DNA of 64,000 bases, from assembly GCF_001524445.2 (NCBI RefSeq), contig NZ_CP013417.1:1674001-1738000 (forward strand), given 5' to 3'. Of the stretch, positions 45,433 to 54,774 are shown piece by piece (position 1 is the stretch's first letter; each line of letters starts with the position of its first letter). A model generated the notes under the pieces. The model saw only the letters and a list, made by a program, of their open reading frames with translations. It had not been told where the DNA came from and searched no databases. Made by a program: the position numbers and the translations under genes. The DNA comes from Burkholderia savannae (GTDB taxonomy: Bacteria > Pseudomonadota > Gammaproteobacteria > Burkholderiales > Burkholderiaceae).

Positions 45433-46785
45433 CTACGCACCGCTTGCCTCCCGTTGCCCGATCCGCCTCAGATAGAGCGCGAGCCCGCCGCCCGCGAGGA
45501 TCAGACTCGCGGTGTTGGCGATCCAGAAGCCGCGCGCGCCGGTGAGCGACGCGGGCACGACGCCGCCGACGTCGAAGCCGAGCAGATAGCCGCCGCCGAG
45601 CCCGACGCCCCACAGCGCGATCGCGTAGATCGCGGTCGGCGCGACGGCGACTTTGTGCGCGCGCAGCACGAACGCGGTCGTGATCTGCAGCGCGTCGAAG
45701 AAGTGATAGAACGTGACGATCGCGACGAGCGGCATCGCCGCCGCGGCGACGGCCGGATTCGGCGTGTAGCCCGACACGATGAGCGGCCGCAGCGCGAACA
45801 CGACGATCCCGTACACGCATGCAACCGCGCAGGCGAGCGCGATCCCGTGCCGGCCGAGCGAGCGCGCTTCGTCGAGCCGCTTCGCGCCGAGCGCGCGCGC
45901 GACGAGCGTCGACGAAGCGACGCCGATCGACAGCGGCGTCATGTAGAGCACGGCGCCGATGTTGCCGGCGATCTGATGGCCGGCGAGCGTCGTCGTGCCG
46001 AACTGCGCGATGAAGAGCGCCATGAACGTGTACGACGTGACCTCGATCAGATACGAGAGCCCCATCGGCACGCCGAGTGTGAGGAGCGCTTTCTGCCGCC
46101 GCCAGACGGGCCGCGTGAAGCGCGCGAAGATCGCGAGCGGCTCGAACACGTCGAGCCTCGCGAGCAGCGTGAAGCCGACGATCGCGAGCGCCCAGTTGAT
46201 CAGCGTGCTCGCGAGCCCGCAGCCGGGGCCGCCGAGCGCGGGCACGCCGAGGCCGCCGAAAATGAACCAGATGTTGAGCGGCACTTTGATTGCGAGCGCG
46301 CCGAGCTGCAGGATCATCGCGAGCCGCGGCTTGCCCGCCGCGTTCGTCAGCGCGCTGTAGATCCGAAAGAGCAGGCTCGCGGGCAGCCCGAACGACAGGA
46401 TGCGCAGATACGCGACCGTGCGCTCGGTGAGTTCGGCGGGCGCGTGCGCGATCCGCAGCAGCGGATGCGGGAAATGCAGCAGCAGGAAGCCGGGGATCGC
46501 GAGCAGCACCGCGAGCCATATCGCCTGACGCACTTCTTCGCCGATCTCCGCGTAGCGCCGCGCGCCGTACAACTGCCCGGCGATCGGCTGCAGCGCGGAC
46601 AGGATGCCCGTCAGCGCGATGAACACGGACAGATAGATCGACATGCCGAGCCCAAGCGCGGCGAGATCGAGCGCGGAGAATCGGCCGACCATCGCGGTGT
46701 CGATCACGCCGAACGCGACGATCGCGAGCTGGCCGACGAGCACCGGCCACGCGAGGCCGGCGATTTTGCGAACGTCGCCGAACAT
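45433..46785 (-). CDS. MATE-family multidrug exporter
   Basis: 450 aa with about 12 hydrophobic helices in two related halves. The N-terminus IAGLAWPVLVGQLAIVAFGVIDTAMVGRFSALDLAALGLG is the MATE signature (GQ-F---D--M-G). The second half repeats it (MGLSYLIEVTSYTFMALFIAQFGTTTLAGHQIAGNIGAVLYMTPLSIG). It expels cationic drugs with Na+ or H+ antiport. It starts 3 bp after the GT39-like gene and so forms an operon with it, which may mean the exported substrate is a lipid or glycan precursor rather than a drug. That reading is speculative. Confidence 0.92.
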   Translation of the reverse strand: MFGDVRKIAGLAWPVLVGQLAIVAFGVIDTAMVGRFSALDLAALGLGMSIYLSVFIALTGILSALQPIAGQLYGARRYAEIGEEVRQAIWLAVLLAIPGFLLLHFPHPLLRIAHAPAELTERTVAYLRILSFGLPASLLFRIYSALTNAAGKPRLAMILQLGALAIKVPLNIWFIFGGLGVPALGGPGCGLASTLINWALAIVGFTLLARLDVFEPLAIFARFTRPVWRRQKALLTLGVPMGLSYLIEVTSYTFMALFIAQFGTTTLAGHQIAGNIGAVLYMTPLSIGVASSTLVARALGAKRLDEARSLGRHGIALACAVACVYGIVVFALRPLIVSGYTPNPAVAAAAMPLVAIVTFYHFFDALQITTAFVLRAHKVAVAPTAIYAIALWGVGLGGGYLLGFDVGGVVPASLTGARGFWIANTASLILAGGGLALYLRRIGQREASGA

Positions 46786-46788
46786 CGG

Positions 46789-48537
46789 TCAGCGGGCCTT
46801 GGGCGGCGGGCGGCGCTTGACGGGCGTCTTCGGGCGCTCGATCCGTTCGTACAGTCGGAAGCGCTCGTCGCGGTCGGCGGCGCGGCGGCCTTCCCACACG
46901 AGGCGCCACACGTACTGCGACATCGAGCTCGGCTCGCCGAAGTCCGCGCGGTCCTGCCGCAGGATCACGTCGCAGTCGTCGGTGAACGAGAAGTGCATGT
47001 CGCCGAAGTAGGCGAACGTCGCGATCTGCGCGTCGCCAAGGCGCACGGGCGAGATGCATTCGTAGTCGGGCGGCAGGTGCGCGGCGATCTGCTGCGCGAC
47101 GTCGCGATAGGTCCGGCTGTAGTTGACGATCGGCAGCCACAGCGTCATCAGCAGCACCCACATCAGCGTCGTGCCGGCGCTCGACAGCACGACGCTGCGC
47201 CACAGCACCTTCGGCTGACGCGAGATGCGCCAGCGCACGAGCATCAGCCAGCATGCGGTCGCGGCGACCGCGCAGACGAACGACAGCACCTTGAAGTGCG
47301 GCTCGTAGCCCGGCACGAGGCGGCCGAGGTTGCGCGCGAGCGGATGCGGGAAGCCCGTCAGCGACGCGAGCCACACGAGCCACACGAACGTGCCGAGGAT
47401 CGTGAAGCTCAGCACCGCGAACCAGTCGATCGCGTTGATCGCGCCGCGCTTGAGCGTCGGCAGCGCGAACGTCGCGACGACGGCGAGCGGCGGCAGCAGC
47501 AGCATGTACATCCGGTTCGTCTGCTGGCTCTGCAGGATCACGAGCGCGACGAGCGGCGCGACGACCGACAGCGGAATCGCGATGTGCGGCCGGCGGCGCA
47601 GGCCCGCCCAGCTGACCCACGCCCAGATCGCGAGCGGCCACGCGGGCCACGTGAAGAGCGGCAGGTTCTTGGCCGCGTACGCGAGCACCGTCGTCGGCGG
47701 GCCGGAGAAGCGCATCAGGCTGCCGTGCAGCCATTGGTTGAAGAACCAGGCCGCGTCGTCGGGGAGCGCGACGTGCGCGGCGAGCGGCCAGATCGCGAAC
47801 ACGGCGACGGCGAGCGGCAGCCCGATCGCGGGCAACTGCGCGCAGCGGATTTCGGGCGTGACGAGATAGAGCGCGAGCGTGCCGACCGCGAGCGCGGCGA
47901 CGAGCACCGGATTGCCCGACAGCGCGACGAGACCGAGCGCGAGGCCCCACCAGAGCGCGCCTTGCACCGGCTTGTCGATCGCGCGCACGAGCCCGTAGAC
48001 GAGCATTGCGATCCACGCGAATTGCGCGAGCTGCGGCGTCGTTTCGTGGCCGCGCTCGGCGAGGCCGAAGCACGCGAGCAGGACGAGGAGCGCGCCGTCG
48101 GCGAGCGTGCGCCCGTAGTCGCGCGGCTCGGGCTCGCCGCCGAACGCGTACTTGAACGGCTGGATTTCGGCGCGCCGGCCGAGCAGGTATGCGGCGTACC
48201 AGACGAACGCGGACGCGACGCAGAACAGCACGCCCGCGTAGACCCGCGACGCGTTGCTCGCGTCGACCCACGGCAGCGCGCGGATCGCGAGGCTGCCGAG
48301 CCAATAGCCGAGGGGCCCGTCCGACGTGATGAACTTGCCGACGAGGTTCGGCAGCAGCCAGTCATGCAGGCCGCCTTGCGCCATCGTCCACATCACGCCG
48401 AAGCCCGCCGCGTCTTCGTTCTTCCACGGATCGCGGCCGAACAGCCCGAACGCCGCATAGACGATGCAGAGCGTGAGCAGCAGCCAGCGCGGCAGCGCGC
48501 GGGTGGCGGAAGCGGTAAGGCGAACGACAGGCTTCAT
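46789..48537 (-). CDS. GT39-like membrane glycosyltransferase
   Basis: 582 aa with roughly 11-12 hydrophobic helices. The first loop, FGRDPWKNEDAAGFGVMWTMAQGGLHDWLLPNL, holds the acidic Glu-Asp pair expected of PMT/ArnT-type enzymes. The C-terminus is soluble, ending KRRPPPKAR. It resembles dolichyl-P-mannose or undecaprenyl-P-sugar transferases that modify lipids or proteins on the periplasmic side; the substrate is unknown. It shares layout with ArnT at 28404-30110 but not sequence detail. ATG 48537 (MKPVVRLTASATRALPRW) is preferred; a start 21 codons upstream adds a polar stretch. Confidence 0.8.
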   Translation of the reverse strand: MKPVVRLTASATRALPRWLLLTLCIVYAAFGLFGRDPWKNEDAAGFGVMWTMAQGGLHDWLLPNLVGKFITSDGPLGYWLGSLAIRALPWVDASNASRVYAGVLFCVASAFVWYAAYLLGRRAEIQPFKYAFGGEPEPRDYGRTLADGALLVLLACFGLAERGHETTPQLAQFAWIAMLVYGLVRAIDKPVQGALWWGLALGLVALSGNPVLVAALAVGTLALYLVTPEIRCAQLPAIGLPLAVAVFAIWPLAAHVALPDDAAWFFNQWLHGSLMRFSGPPTTVLAYAAKNLPLFTWPAWPLAIWAWVSWAGLRRRPHIAIPLSVVAPLVALVILQSQQTNRMYMLLLPPLAVVATFALPTLKRGAINAIDWFAVLSFTILGTFVWLVWLASLTGFPHPLARNLGRLVPGYEPHFKVLSFVCAVAATACWLMLVRWRISRQPKVLWRSVVLSSAGTTLMWVLLMTLWLPIVNYSRTYRDVAQQIAAHLPPDYECISPVRLGDAQIATFAYFGDMHFSFTDDCDVILRQDRADFGEPSSMSQYVWRLVWEGRRAADRDERFRLYERIERPKTPVKRRPPPKAR

Positions 48538-48687
48538 GCAGATGGGCGGCAGAGGATGGGCGGCATGCCCGACGCGCGAGCGGCGGGCCATTTCGAGCAT
48601 CCGGCATTGTAGACGCGCTGGACGGCGCGCGTCAGCGAACCGGACGGCCCGCGCGGCGCTCGGCGTCGGCGCGGGATGAGCGGGGAC

Positions 48688-48716
48688 AAAAAAAGGCAGC
48701 CTGGGCTGCCTTTTTT
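48688..48716 (-). terminator. Terminator of rpmE2
   Basis: GGCAGCC (48695-48701) pairs with GGCTGCC (48704-48710). The flanks carry T-runs on both strands: seven A upstream and six T downstream on plus. Confidence 0.85.
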
Positions 48717-48762
48717 GCGGAACCGGACCGGCGCGAGGCCGGTGCCGATCGGGGCGCGAGAC

Positions 48763-49026
48763 TTACTTCGCAGCCTTGCCGCTGGCGCGTGCGCCGAACT
48801 TGTTCTTGAACTTCTCGACGCGGCCCGCCGTATCCATGATCTTCTGCTGGCCGGTGTAGAACGAGTGCGATTCCGACGACACTTCGATCTTCGCGAGCGG
48901 GTAGGTCTTGCCGTCGAGCTCGACGGTTTCGCGCGTCTGGATCGTCGAGCGCGTGATGAACTTGAAGCCGTTCGACATGTCTTGGAAGACGACTTCGCGG
49001 TAATCCGGGTGAATGCCTTGTTTCAT
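48763..49026 (-). CDS. rpmE2: 50S ribosomal protein L31, type B
   Basis: 87 aa. [29 protein letters not shown] and [37 protein letters not shown] match the type B paralogue. It lacks the zinc-binding Cys pair of the main form. Zinc-free L31 often replaces the zinc form when zinc is scarce. ATG 49026 follows AGGAA. The 210 bp upstream show no Zur-like palindrome I could call with confidence. Confidence 0.95.
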   Translation of the reverse strand: MKQGIHPDYREVVFQDMSNGFKFITRSTIQTRETVELDGKTYPLAKIEVSSESHSFYTGQQKIMDTAGRVEKFKNKFGARASGKAAK

Positions 49027-49237
49027 GGTTTTTCCTGTGTAAGAGCGGTAGCCAGCCCGCCGCTTGCGCATCGCGGCGCGCCTCGCTTCGTGTCCGGACA
49101 GCCGGGCATGCGTGCAGGGCGCGCCGTGAATCGACGCCGGTCGGCGCTGCGCGGTGCGAAAGCCCGGCGCGAGCCACTTGCCTAAGGTCGAAAGCTCGCG
49201 ATTATGCCAGAAAATCAGAAGCTTGGCGAATTTTTCG

Positions 49238-50083
49238 TCAGGCGTGCGCGGCGGGCTGCGCGAGGCAGCCCGTTTTCGCGGGGTCCTGGCGGTAATAGCG
49301 GGCGAGCAGCCGGTACAGCTCCGGAAATTCGGACTCGAACGCGCGCGGCTTGACGAAGAGCGCCTCGCTGCAGACCGCGAAGAATTCCGACGGGTGATCG
49401 GCCGCATAGGGATCGATCAGCGAATCGCGCTCGAAACGCGCCCACGCGCGCTCCGGCACCGCGTCGACGCGATCGCAGAACTGGTCGTACGCGTGGTCGA
49501 ACACGTCGGCCCAGCGTTCGGCGTCGAGGTCCGGCGCGTGCCAGCGGCGAAAAAGGGGGGGGTGGCCGTCGGCCGGGCCGCTCATCATGTCGATCTTGTG
49601 CGCGAATTCGTGGATCACGACGTTGTACGCGTCCGAGCCGTCCGACATCTGCACGTCCTCCCACGACAGGATCACCGGCCCGCCTTCCCACGCTTCGCCG
49701 CTCGCGTCGTGCTCGACTTCGTGTACGACGCCGTCCTCGTCCTCGACCGTCTTGCGGATCACGAATTCGCCCGGATAGACGACGATGCCGACCCAGCCGC
49801 GATACAGGTCGAGCCCGAGGTTCAGCACGGGCACGCACGCCTGCACGGCGACGCCAGCGACGATCGCGTCGGTGAGCTCGAGCCCGTGCGCGGTCGAAAA
49901 CGACTTTTGCGCGAGAAAGAGGCTCGCCGTTTCGCGCAGCCGCGCCAGGTCTTCGCCGGACAGGTAAGACAGGAACGGCAGGCGCTCGAGCGTCTCGCGC
50001 CACAGCGCGTCGGGAATCGGGTGCGAGCGCAGTGCGCGGTCGCGGCGGCGCGCGTCGAGCCACTGGGTGAGTTTGGCGAGCAT
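49238..50083 (-). CDS. mtfA: M90-family zinc peptidase MtfA
   Basis: 281 aa. Zinc-binding [12 protein letters not shown] (HExxH) lies at about residue 163. Glu in [12 protein letters not shown] is the third ligand region, followed by a [12 protein letters not shown] tail. The N-terminus [35 protein letters not shown] is typical of the family. E. coli MtfA has aminopeptidase activity and is linked to control of the glucose uptake regulator Mlc. Whether Mlc exists here is not shown by this window. It stands alone between rpmE2 and the MFS gene. Confidence 0.93.
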   Translation of the reverse strand: MLAKLTQWLDARRRDRALRSHPIPDALWRETLERLPFLSYLSGEDLARLRETASLFLAQKSFSTAHGLELTDAIVAGVAVQACVPVLNLGLDLYRGWVGIVVYPGEFVIRKTVEDEDGVVHEVEHDASGEAWEGGPVILSWEDVQMSDGSDAYNVVIHEFAHKIDMMSGPADGHPPLFRRWHAPDLDAERWADVFDHAYDQFCDRVDAVPERAWARFERDSLIDPYAADHPSEFFAVCSEALFVKPRAFESEFPELYRLLARYYRQDPAKTGCLAQPAAHA

Positions 50084-50124
50084 CGGGGAGAAGAGGGCGT
50101 GAAGCGACAGGCGCTAAACGTACC

Positions 50125-51681
50125 TCAATCGATCTCTTTTTGCCAGGCGGCGAAGATGCCGCCGCAGATCGCGACGCCCGCGAGGAAATAGAAGCCGTCG
50201 AGCGACGCCAGGAACGACGCCTGTTGGGAGATCGTCCGGCTCACGGTGACGAGCGCGAGCGCGTGCGCCTCGGAGAGCGCGTGGCCCGCGGCCGCGAAGC
50301 CGCGCGCGAGCGTGTCGAAGGTCTGCTGGAACAGCGGGTTGTAGACGTTCGCCTGCTCGACGAGCCGCGTCTGGTGCACGGCGAGCCGATGCTGCTCGAC
50401 GATGATGACCGACGCGGTCGCGAACGAGATCGTCAGTTGCCGCACGATGTTCTTCAGCCGGTAGCCGTGCGAGTACTCTTCGATCGCGAACACGCGGAAC
50501 GTCAGGTTCGCGACGGGCAGCACGATGAAAAGGAGCAGCAGCCCGCGCATCAGGAGCGGCACGACGAGCGCCGCTTCGCCGATGTCGGGCGCCATCCGCG
50601 TCATCCACAGCGCGGCGAACGCGGCCATCGCGAAGCCGGGCACGATGATCCACTTCTTGTGCGTGAGAAGCTTCGCGTAGCGCAGATAGACGAAGAGCGC
50701 GCTCGCCGAGATGAGCGACATCGTGCCGACGAGCCGCCCCGCGTTCTCGACCGGATAGCCGAGCCCGGTTTCGAGAAAGCGCGAGATCAGATAGCTGTAG
50801 CCCGTCGTCTCGTAGTAATAGAACATGTAGAGCAGGAGGCCGACCTGGAACGTGCGCTCGCGAAACGCGTGCAGCCGCACGAGCGGCGCCGGATGATGCC
50901 ACTGGTGATGGCCGAACCACGCGAGCGCCGCGAGGCCGCCGACGGTGAGCAGCACGAGCTGCGGCGAGCCCGCGAAGAGCTCGAAGCGTACCTGCTGCAT
51001 CACGATTTGCAGCGCGCCCTGCGCGAGCGCGAAGATCACGTACGGCCAGAAGTGGGCGCTGCCGCGCTCCTCGGGCGGCGTGTGGCCCGAATCGGGCAGC
51101 GCGACGAGCGCGAGCGCGGCGAACAGGATGCCCGTCGGCACCGTGCTCGCGAAAAGGGCGCGCCACGTGAAATGCGCGACGAGGAGGCCGCCCGCGATCG
51201 GCGCGAGCGCGCTGCCGAGCAGCAGCATGATGAGGAACGCGCGCGTCGCGGGCGGGCGGTCCTTCGGCGAGAAGCTGACCTGGATCAGGATTCGGCACGC
51301 GCCCATCATCGGGCCGATGAAATAGCCTTGGAAGCCGCGCGCGAAGGCGAGTTGCAGCGATGTGTCCGCAAGCGCCGCGGCCGCCGCGCCGAGCGAGAAC
51401 ATCAGCATGCAGCCGGCGACGTAGCGGCGGTGCCCGAGGCGGTCGACCCACCATTGCTGTTGCAGGATGCCGAGCACGGCCGTCACCGCGTACGCGCTCG
51501 ACGCCCACACGAGTTCGTCCGGCGAAGCGTTGATCCCGCCCGCGATGTAGCTCGCGAAGAACGAGAACGCCGCGTTGTCGAAGTAGTCGAGGCCGGTGAC
51601 GATCGCGAGCACCCATGGAAAGAAATCGCCGCGCAGGTTCGCGACGCTCCAGAGCGGCGGCCGGCCCCGCGCCGCGTTCAT
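50125..51681 (-). CDS. DHA2-family MFS exporter
   Basis: 518 aa with about 14 hydrophobic helices. LGHRRYVAGCMLMFSLG (motif A-like, after helix 2) and LMLLLGSALAPIAGGLLVAHFTWRALFASTVPTGILF (motif C/D) are recognisable of EmrB-type exporters. A cytoplasmic loop has IVEQHRLAVHQTRLVEQANVYNP, a region known in the EmrB branch. It is a proton antiporter for hydrophobic compounds, likely drugs or plant/soil toxins. It overlaps merR by 4 bp (ATGA) and is therefore controlled by that regulator. No periplasmic adaptor is adjacent. Confidence 0.93.
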   Translation of the reverse strand: MNAARGRPPLWSVANLRGDFFPWVLAIVTGLDYFDNAAFSFFASYIAGGINASPDELVWASSAYAVTAVLGILQQQWWVDRLGHRRYVAGCMLMFSLGAAAAALADTSLQLAFARGFQGYFIGPMMGACRILIQVSFSPKDRPPATRAFLIMLLLGSALAPIAGGLLVAHFTWRALFASTVPTGILFAALALVALPDSGHTPPEERGSAHFWPYVIFALAQGALQIVMQQVRFELFAGSPQLVLLTVGGLAALAWFGHHQWHHPAPLVRLHAFRERTFQVGLLLYMFYYYETTGYSYLISRFLETGLGYPVENAGRLVGTMSLISASALFVYLRYAKLLTHKKWIIVPGFAMAAFAALWMTRMAPDIGEAALVVPLLMRGLLLLFIVLPVANLTFRVFAIEEYSHGYRLKNIVRQLTISFATASVIIVEQHRLAVHQTRLVEQANVYNPLFQQTFDTLARGFAAAGHALSEAHALALVTVSRTISQQASFLASLDGFYFLAGVAICGGIFAAWQKEID

Positions 51682-52193
51682 GCGTCGGGCCCGCCCGTTT
51701 TGCGCGGGCCCGGCGTGCGGCCGCGCGCGGCGGCGCGGCGTTGGGCGATCAGCTCGTCGGGGTTTTCGCCGGCGAGCCGGCGCTCGACGTAGTGGATGTC
51801 GTGCTGCAGTTCCTTCTTCAGCGCGCGCACTTCCTTCAATTCGCGCTGCGCGGCGGCGATGCGCGCATCGAGCGTCGCGATCTGCTGCGACAGATCCGCG
51901 TGGATGTCGCGCAGCGACGCGTCCGAATAGCGCCGCCGTCCGTCGCCCGTCGGCTCGAGCGGGCGCTTCAGCATCTCGGTGATGCCGTGCAGCGAGAATC
52001 CGAGCGCGCGCAGCCGCAGGATGCGCTCGAAGCGCTCGAGATCCGCCGCGTCGTACAGCCGATAGCGGCCTTCGCTGCGCGACGGCGTGACGAGCCCGCG
52101 CTCCTCGTAGTACTTGAGCGTGCGCGGCGTGACGCCGAGCCGCTCGGCGGCGTCGCGTACGGTCAGCAGCAGGGTGGATGGGGCGTCGCTCAT
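51678..52193 (-). CDS. MerR-family regulator of the MFS exporter
   Basis: 171 aa. Winged helix at about 8-75: LLTVRDAAERLGVTPRTLKYYEERGLVTPSRSEGRYRLYDAADLERFERILRLRALGFSLHGITEML. A long coiled coil follows (about 90-145, DLSQQIATLDARIAAAQRELKEVRALKKELQHDIHY). It has no Cys, so a multidrug-type or small-ligand sensor is more likely than a metal one. It is followed by the exporter in a 4-bp overlap, and the operon has a strong MerR-type promoter. Confidence 0.93.
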   Translation of the reverse strand: MSDAPSTLLLTVRDAAERLGVTPRTLKYYEERGLVTPSRSEGRYRLYDAADLERFERILRLRALGFSLHGITEMLKRPLEPTGDGRRRYSDASLRDIHADLSQQIATLDARIAAAQRELKEVRALKKELQHDIHYVERRLAGENPDELIAQRRAAARGRTPGPRKTGGPDA

Positions 52194-52233
52194 GGCGCGG
52201 AACTCTCCGGATGGCGAAGGATCGATGTCCGCG

Positions 52234-52264
52234 ATTATAGATCAACGTGTACGTTCACGTACAA
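52234..52264 (-). promoter_or_regulatory. MerR-type promoter with palindrome upstream of the merR-MFS operon
   Basis: On the minus strand TTGTAC (plus 52259-52264), a 19-nt spacer, then TATAAT (plus 52234-52239). A perfect inverted repeat TGTACGT-GA-ACGTACA (52248-52263) sits inside the spacer and overlaps the -35 box. The start codon is 40 bp downstream. Confidence 0.9.
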
Positions 52265-52273
52265 GTTTGGCGA

Positions 52274-52305
52274 TAAAAAAAACGCCCGGCGAGCGGGCGG
52301 TTTTT
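52274..52305 (-). terminator. Terminator of rho
   Basis: CGCCCG (52283-52288) pairs with CGGGCG (52294-52299) over a GCGAG loop. On the minus strand a T-run (plus A-run 52275-52282) follows. It lies 20 bp after the rho stop. Confidence 0.8.
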
Positions 52306-52323
52306 CGTGGCGGCGTGCGTGCG

Positions 52324-53586
52324 TCAGCCGCCGCGGCGCATCAGGTCGAAGAACTCGGAGTTGCTCTTCGTCTGGCGGATCTTGTCGAGCAGGAATTCCA
52401 TCGCCTCGACTTCGTCCATGTCGTGGATGAATTTGCGCAGCACCCAGATCTTCTGCAGGATCTCGGGCTTGATCAGCATTTCCTCGCGGCGCGTGCCCGA
52501 CTTGTTCAGGTTGATCGACGGATACACGCGCTTTTCCGCGAGACGGCGCTCGAGGTGCACTTCCATGTTGCCGGTGCCCTTGAACTCTTCGTAGATCACG
52601 TCGTCCATGCGGCTGCCGGTTTCGATCAGCGCGGTGCCGATGATCGTGAGCGACCCGCCTTCCTCGATGTTGCGCGCCGCGCCGAAGAAGCGCTTCGGAC
52701 GCTGCAGCGCGTTCGCGTCGACACCGCCCGTCAGCACCTTGCCCGATGCGGGGATCACGGTGTTGTACGCACGCGCGAGACGCGTGATCGAGTCGAGCAG
52801 GATCACGACGTCGTGCTTCATCTCGACGAGGCGCTTGGCCTTTTCGATCACCATTTCGGCGACCTGCACGTGGCGCGTGGCCGGTTCGTCGAACGTCGAT
52901 GCGATCACTTCGCCCGCGACCGAGCGCTGCATTTCCGTCACTTCCTCGGGGCGCTCGTCGATCAGCAGCACGAACAGGATCACGTCCGGGTGGTTCTGCT
53001 TGATCGCATGCGCGATGTGCTGGAGCATCACGGTCTTGCCCGACTTCGGCGACGCGACGAGCAGGCCGCGCTGGCCCTTGCCGATCGGCGCGATCATGTC
53101 GATGATGCGGCCCGTGACGTTTTCCTCGCCGCGCATTTCGCGCTCGAGCCACAGCGGCTTGTTCGGGTGCAGCGGCGTGAGGTTCTCGAACATGATCTTG
53201 TGTTTCGAGGCCTCGGGCGGCTGCCCGTTGACTTTGTCGACCTTCACCAGCGCGAAGTAGCGCTCGCCGTCCTTCGGCGTGCGAACTTCGCCTTCGATCG
53301 TGTCGCCGGTGTGCAGGTTGAAGCGGCGGATCTGCGACGGGCTGATGTAGATGTCGTCGGTGCTCGCGAGGTACGACATTTCCGGCGAGCGCAGGAAGCC
53401 GAAGCCGTCCGGCAGCACTTCGAGCGTGCCGTCGCCGAAGATCGTTTCTCCCGTCTTGGCGCGCTTTTTGAGAATGGCGAACATCAGCTCCTGCTTGCGC
53501 AGGCGGTTCGCGTTTTCGATCTCCAGGCCGTTGGCCATTTCGATCAATTCGGAGACGTGCAGAGACTTGAGCTCGGATAAATGCAT
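52324..53586 (-). CDS. rho: Transcription termination factor Rho
   Basis: 420 aa. N-terminal RNA-binding helices ([24 protein letters not shown]) and an OB-fold ([31 protein letters not shown]). RecA-type ATPase domain with Walker [13 protein letters not shown] and Q-loop/R-loop [15 protein letters not shown] hexameric RNA helicase that ends untranslated transcripts. No insertion is present. It follows trxA with 194 bp between. Confidence 0.98.
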   Translation of the reverse strand: MHLSELKSLHVSELIEMANGLEIENANRLRKQELMFAILKKRAKTGETIFGDGTLEVLPDGFGFLRSPEMSYLASTDDIYISPSQIRRFNLHTGDTIEGEVRTPKDGERYFALVKVDKVNGQPPEASKHKIMFENLTPLHPNKPLWLEREMRGEENVTGRIIDMIAPIGKGQRGLLVASPKSGKTVMLQHIAHAIKQNHPDVILFVLLIDERPEEVTEMQRSVAGEVIASTFDEPATRHVQVAEMVIEKAKRLVEMKHDVVILLDSITRLARAYNTVIPASGKVLTGGVDANALQRPKRFFGAARNIEEGGSLTIIGTALIETGSRMDDVIYEEFKGTGNMEVHLERRLAEKRVYPSINLNKSGTRREEMLIKPEILQKIWVLRKFIHDMDEVEAMEFLLDKIRQTKSNSEFFDLMRRGG

Positions 53587-53734
53587 ACGGAGATCCCGCC
53601 AGGGAGGAGATGCGACGAAAGATATAGGGAGGAGGGCGAGCGGAAGCGCTCAGAGACTTATATGCGTCTTATCGACGTTTTTGATTCTAGCATAGGCCGA
53701 TTCAGGCTTGAGCGACCGATCGGCGGATTTAGCG

Positions 53735-53766
53735 GCGCACGTGTTGCCGGCTGACAACACGTGCGC
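53735..53766. other. Perfect hairpin downstream of trxA
   Basis: A 12-bp stem (53735-53746 with 53755-53766) with an 8-nt loop, in the trxA-rho gap 14 bp after the trxA stop. It has no T-run, so it could be an RNA-stabilising or attenuation element rather than a classic terminator. Confidence 0.6.
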
Positions 53767-53780
53767 GACGGCGCATCGAT

Positions 53781-54107
53781 TTAGAGATGGCTGTCCAGGA
53801 ACGCGGTGAGTTGCGACTTCGACAGCGCGCCGACCTTCTGCGCGGCGACCGCGCCGTTCTTGAAGAGGATCAGCGTCGGGATGCCGCGCACGCCGAACTT
53901 CGCGGGCGTCGCCTGGTTGTCGTCGACGTTGATCTTCGCGATCTGCAGCTTGTCGCCGTAGTCCTTCGCGACTTCGTCGAGGATCGGGGCGATCATCTTG
54001 CACGGACCGCACCACTCGGCCCAGAAGTCCAGCAGGACCGGCTTGTCGGACTTGACGACGTCCTGCTCGAACGATGCGTCGCTGATGTGTTTGATCTGTT
54101 CGCTCAT
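53781..54107 (-). CDS. trxA: Thioredoxin 1
   Basis: 108 aa. Active site WCGPC (Cys33/Cys36) in [22 protein letters not shown], and the cis-Pro of [12 protein letters not shown]. Reduces disulfides in cytoplasmic proteins and feeds peroxiredoxins. It sits upstream of rho in the order common to beta- and gammaproteobacteria. The rho leader may be read from the trxA promoter. Confidence 0.98.
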   Translation of the reverse strand: MSEQIKHISDASFEQDVVKSDKPVLLDFWAEWCGPCKMIAPILDEVAKDYGDKLQIAKINVDDNQATPAKFGVRGIPTLILFKNGAVAAQKVGALSKSQLTAFLDSHL

Positions 54108-54514
54108 TGGGTCAATACCTCTTTCGGTTCGGGGACTGCCTGCGCCGGCTGCCCACGGGCTTTGCCGGTCGCCGGGGCAGGAAGCTCCGCTCTTGCGAAA
54201 AGAAGGGCGTGAGCGCTGCATGCCGCGGCTCGCGGGTCATTCGGGCGTCATATTAGCCTAAATTGCTATCCGCTGTTGACGGCGATAGTAGTCGTCACGC
54301 GAACAGGGATGCGTAGCATTTCAGGCGTGTCGCCCGCGTGCGCATCAAATGGGCCCGGCGCGGCGAATTGCAAGAGGCGGGCTGCGCGCGGCGTCGGGTG
54401 TGCGAGAACGCGGCGTCGGGGGCGCGCGAATCGGCGGCGGTCGGGCTCTCGCGATTTGTCGTCTCGTATGCGAATAACGGTCGCGTCGTGCGCGAAGCGA
54501 TGTTAGAATGCACC
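54108..54514. other. Intergenic region between trxA and the SRP RNA gene
   Basis: About 400 bp with no gene. A TAATAT -10-like box on the minus strand (54251-54256) lies in AT-richer sequence suited to a trxA promoter. TAGAAT at 54504-54509 is a likely -10 box for the SRP RNA. Confidence 0.5.
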
Positions 54515-54614
54515 GTGACGGGCCTCCTCGCATGGTGGGGCGGTCAACCTGGTCAGGTCGGGAACGAAGCAGCCACAGCCGTTTTCCGCCAGTGCCGAGG
54601 GTCGGGCTCGTCAC
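54515..54614 (+). ncRNA. ffs: 4.5S signal recognition particle RNA
   Basis: About 100 nt. The conserved Ffh-binding domain IV reads GGTCAGGTCGGGAACGAAGC AGCC within 54551-54574, with the asymmetric loop GGAACGAAGCAG. The ends pair (GTGACG at 54515 with CGTCAC at 54609), so the RNA closes into one long hairpin. TAGAAT lies 5 bp upstream. It is followed by dnaX, as usual in this group. Exact ends are estimated from pairing. Confidence 0.96.
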
Positions 54615-54762
54615 CTTCCGCTTGTCTTCTCGTGCTTGTCTTTCCGTCTTTCCCGCGCGCGCTTCCGTTTTTCCTCCTTTCGTTTCGCTTCCCGATCGGC
54701 GTCGGCATGCATGCGTTTCGCGGCGTTCAACCTGTCGGCGCGGCGCGGCGCAGCGTTGCTGA

Positions 54763-54770
54763 TACAATTT
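54763..54770 (+). promoter_or_regulatory. Putative -10 box of dnaX
   Basis: GATACAAT lies 5 bp before the dnaX ATG, which would give a nearly leaderless transcript. The same TACAAT form precedes the asparaginase, DUF47-pit, moeA and surE genes in this window. No convincing -35 box was found. Confidence 0.4.
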
Positions 54771-54774
54771 CCTG

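Noticed and set aside
45191..48612. Frames above 1000 codons on both strands
   Set aside because: They run antisense or out of phase to the MATE and GT39-like genes and show no domain.
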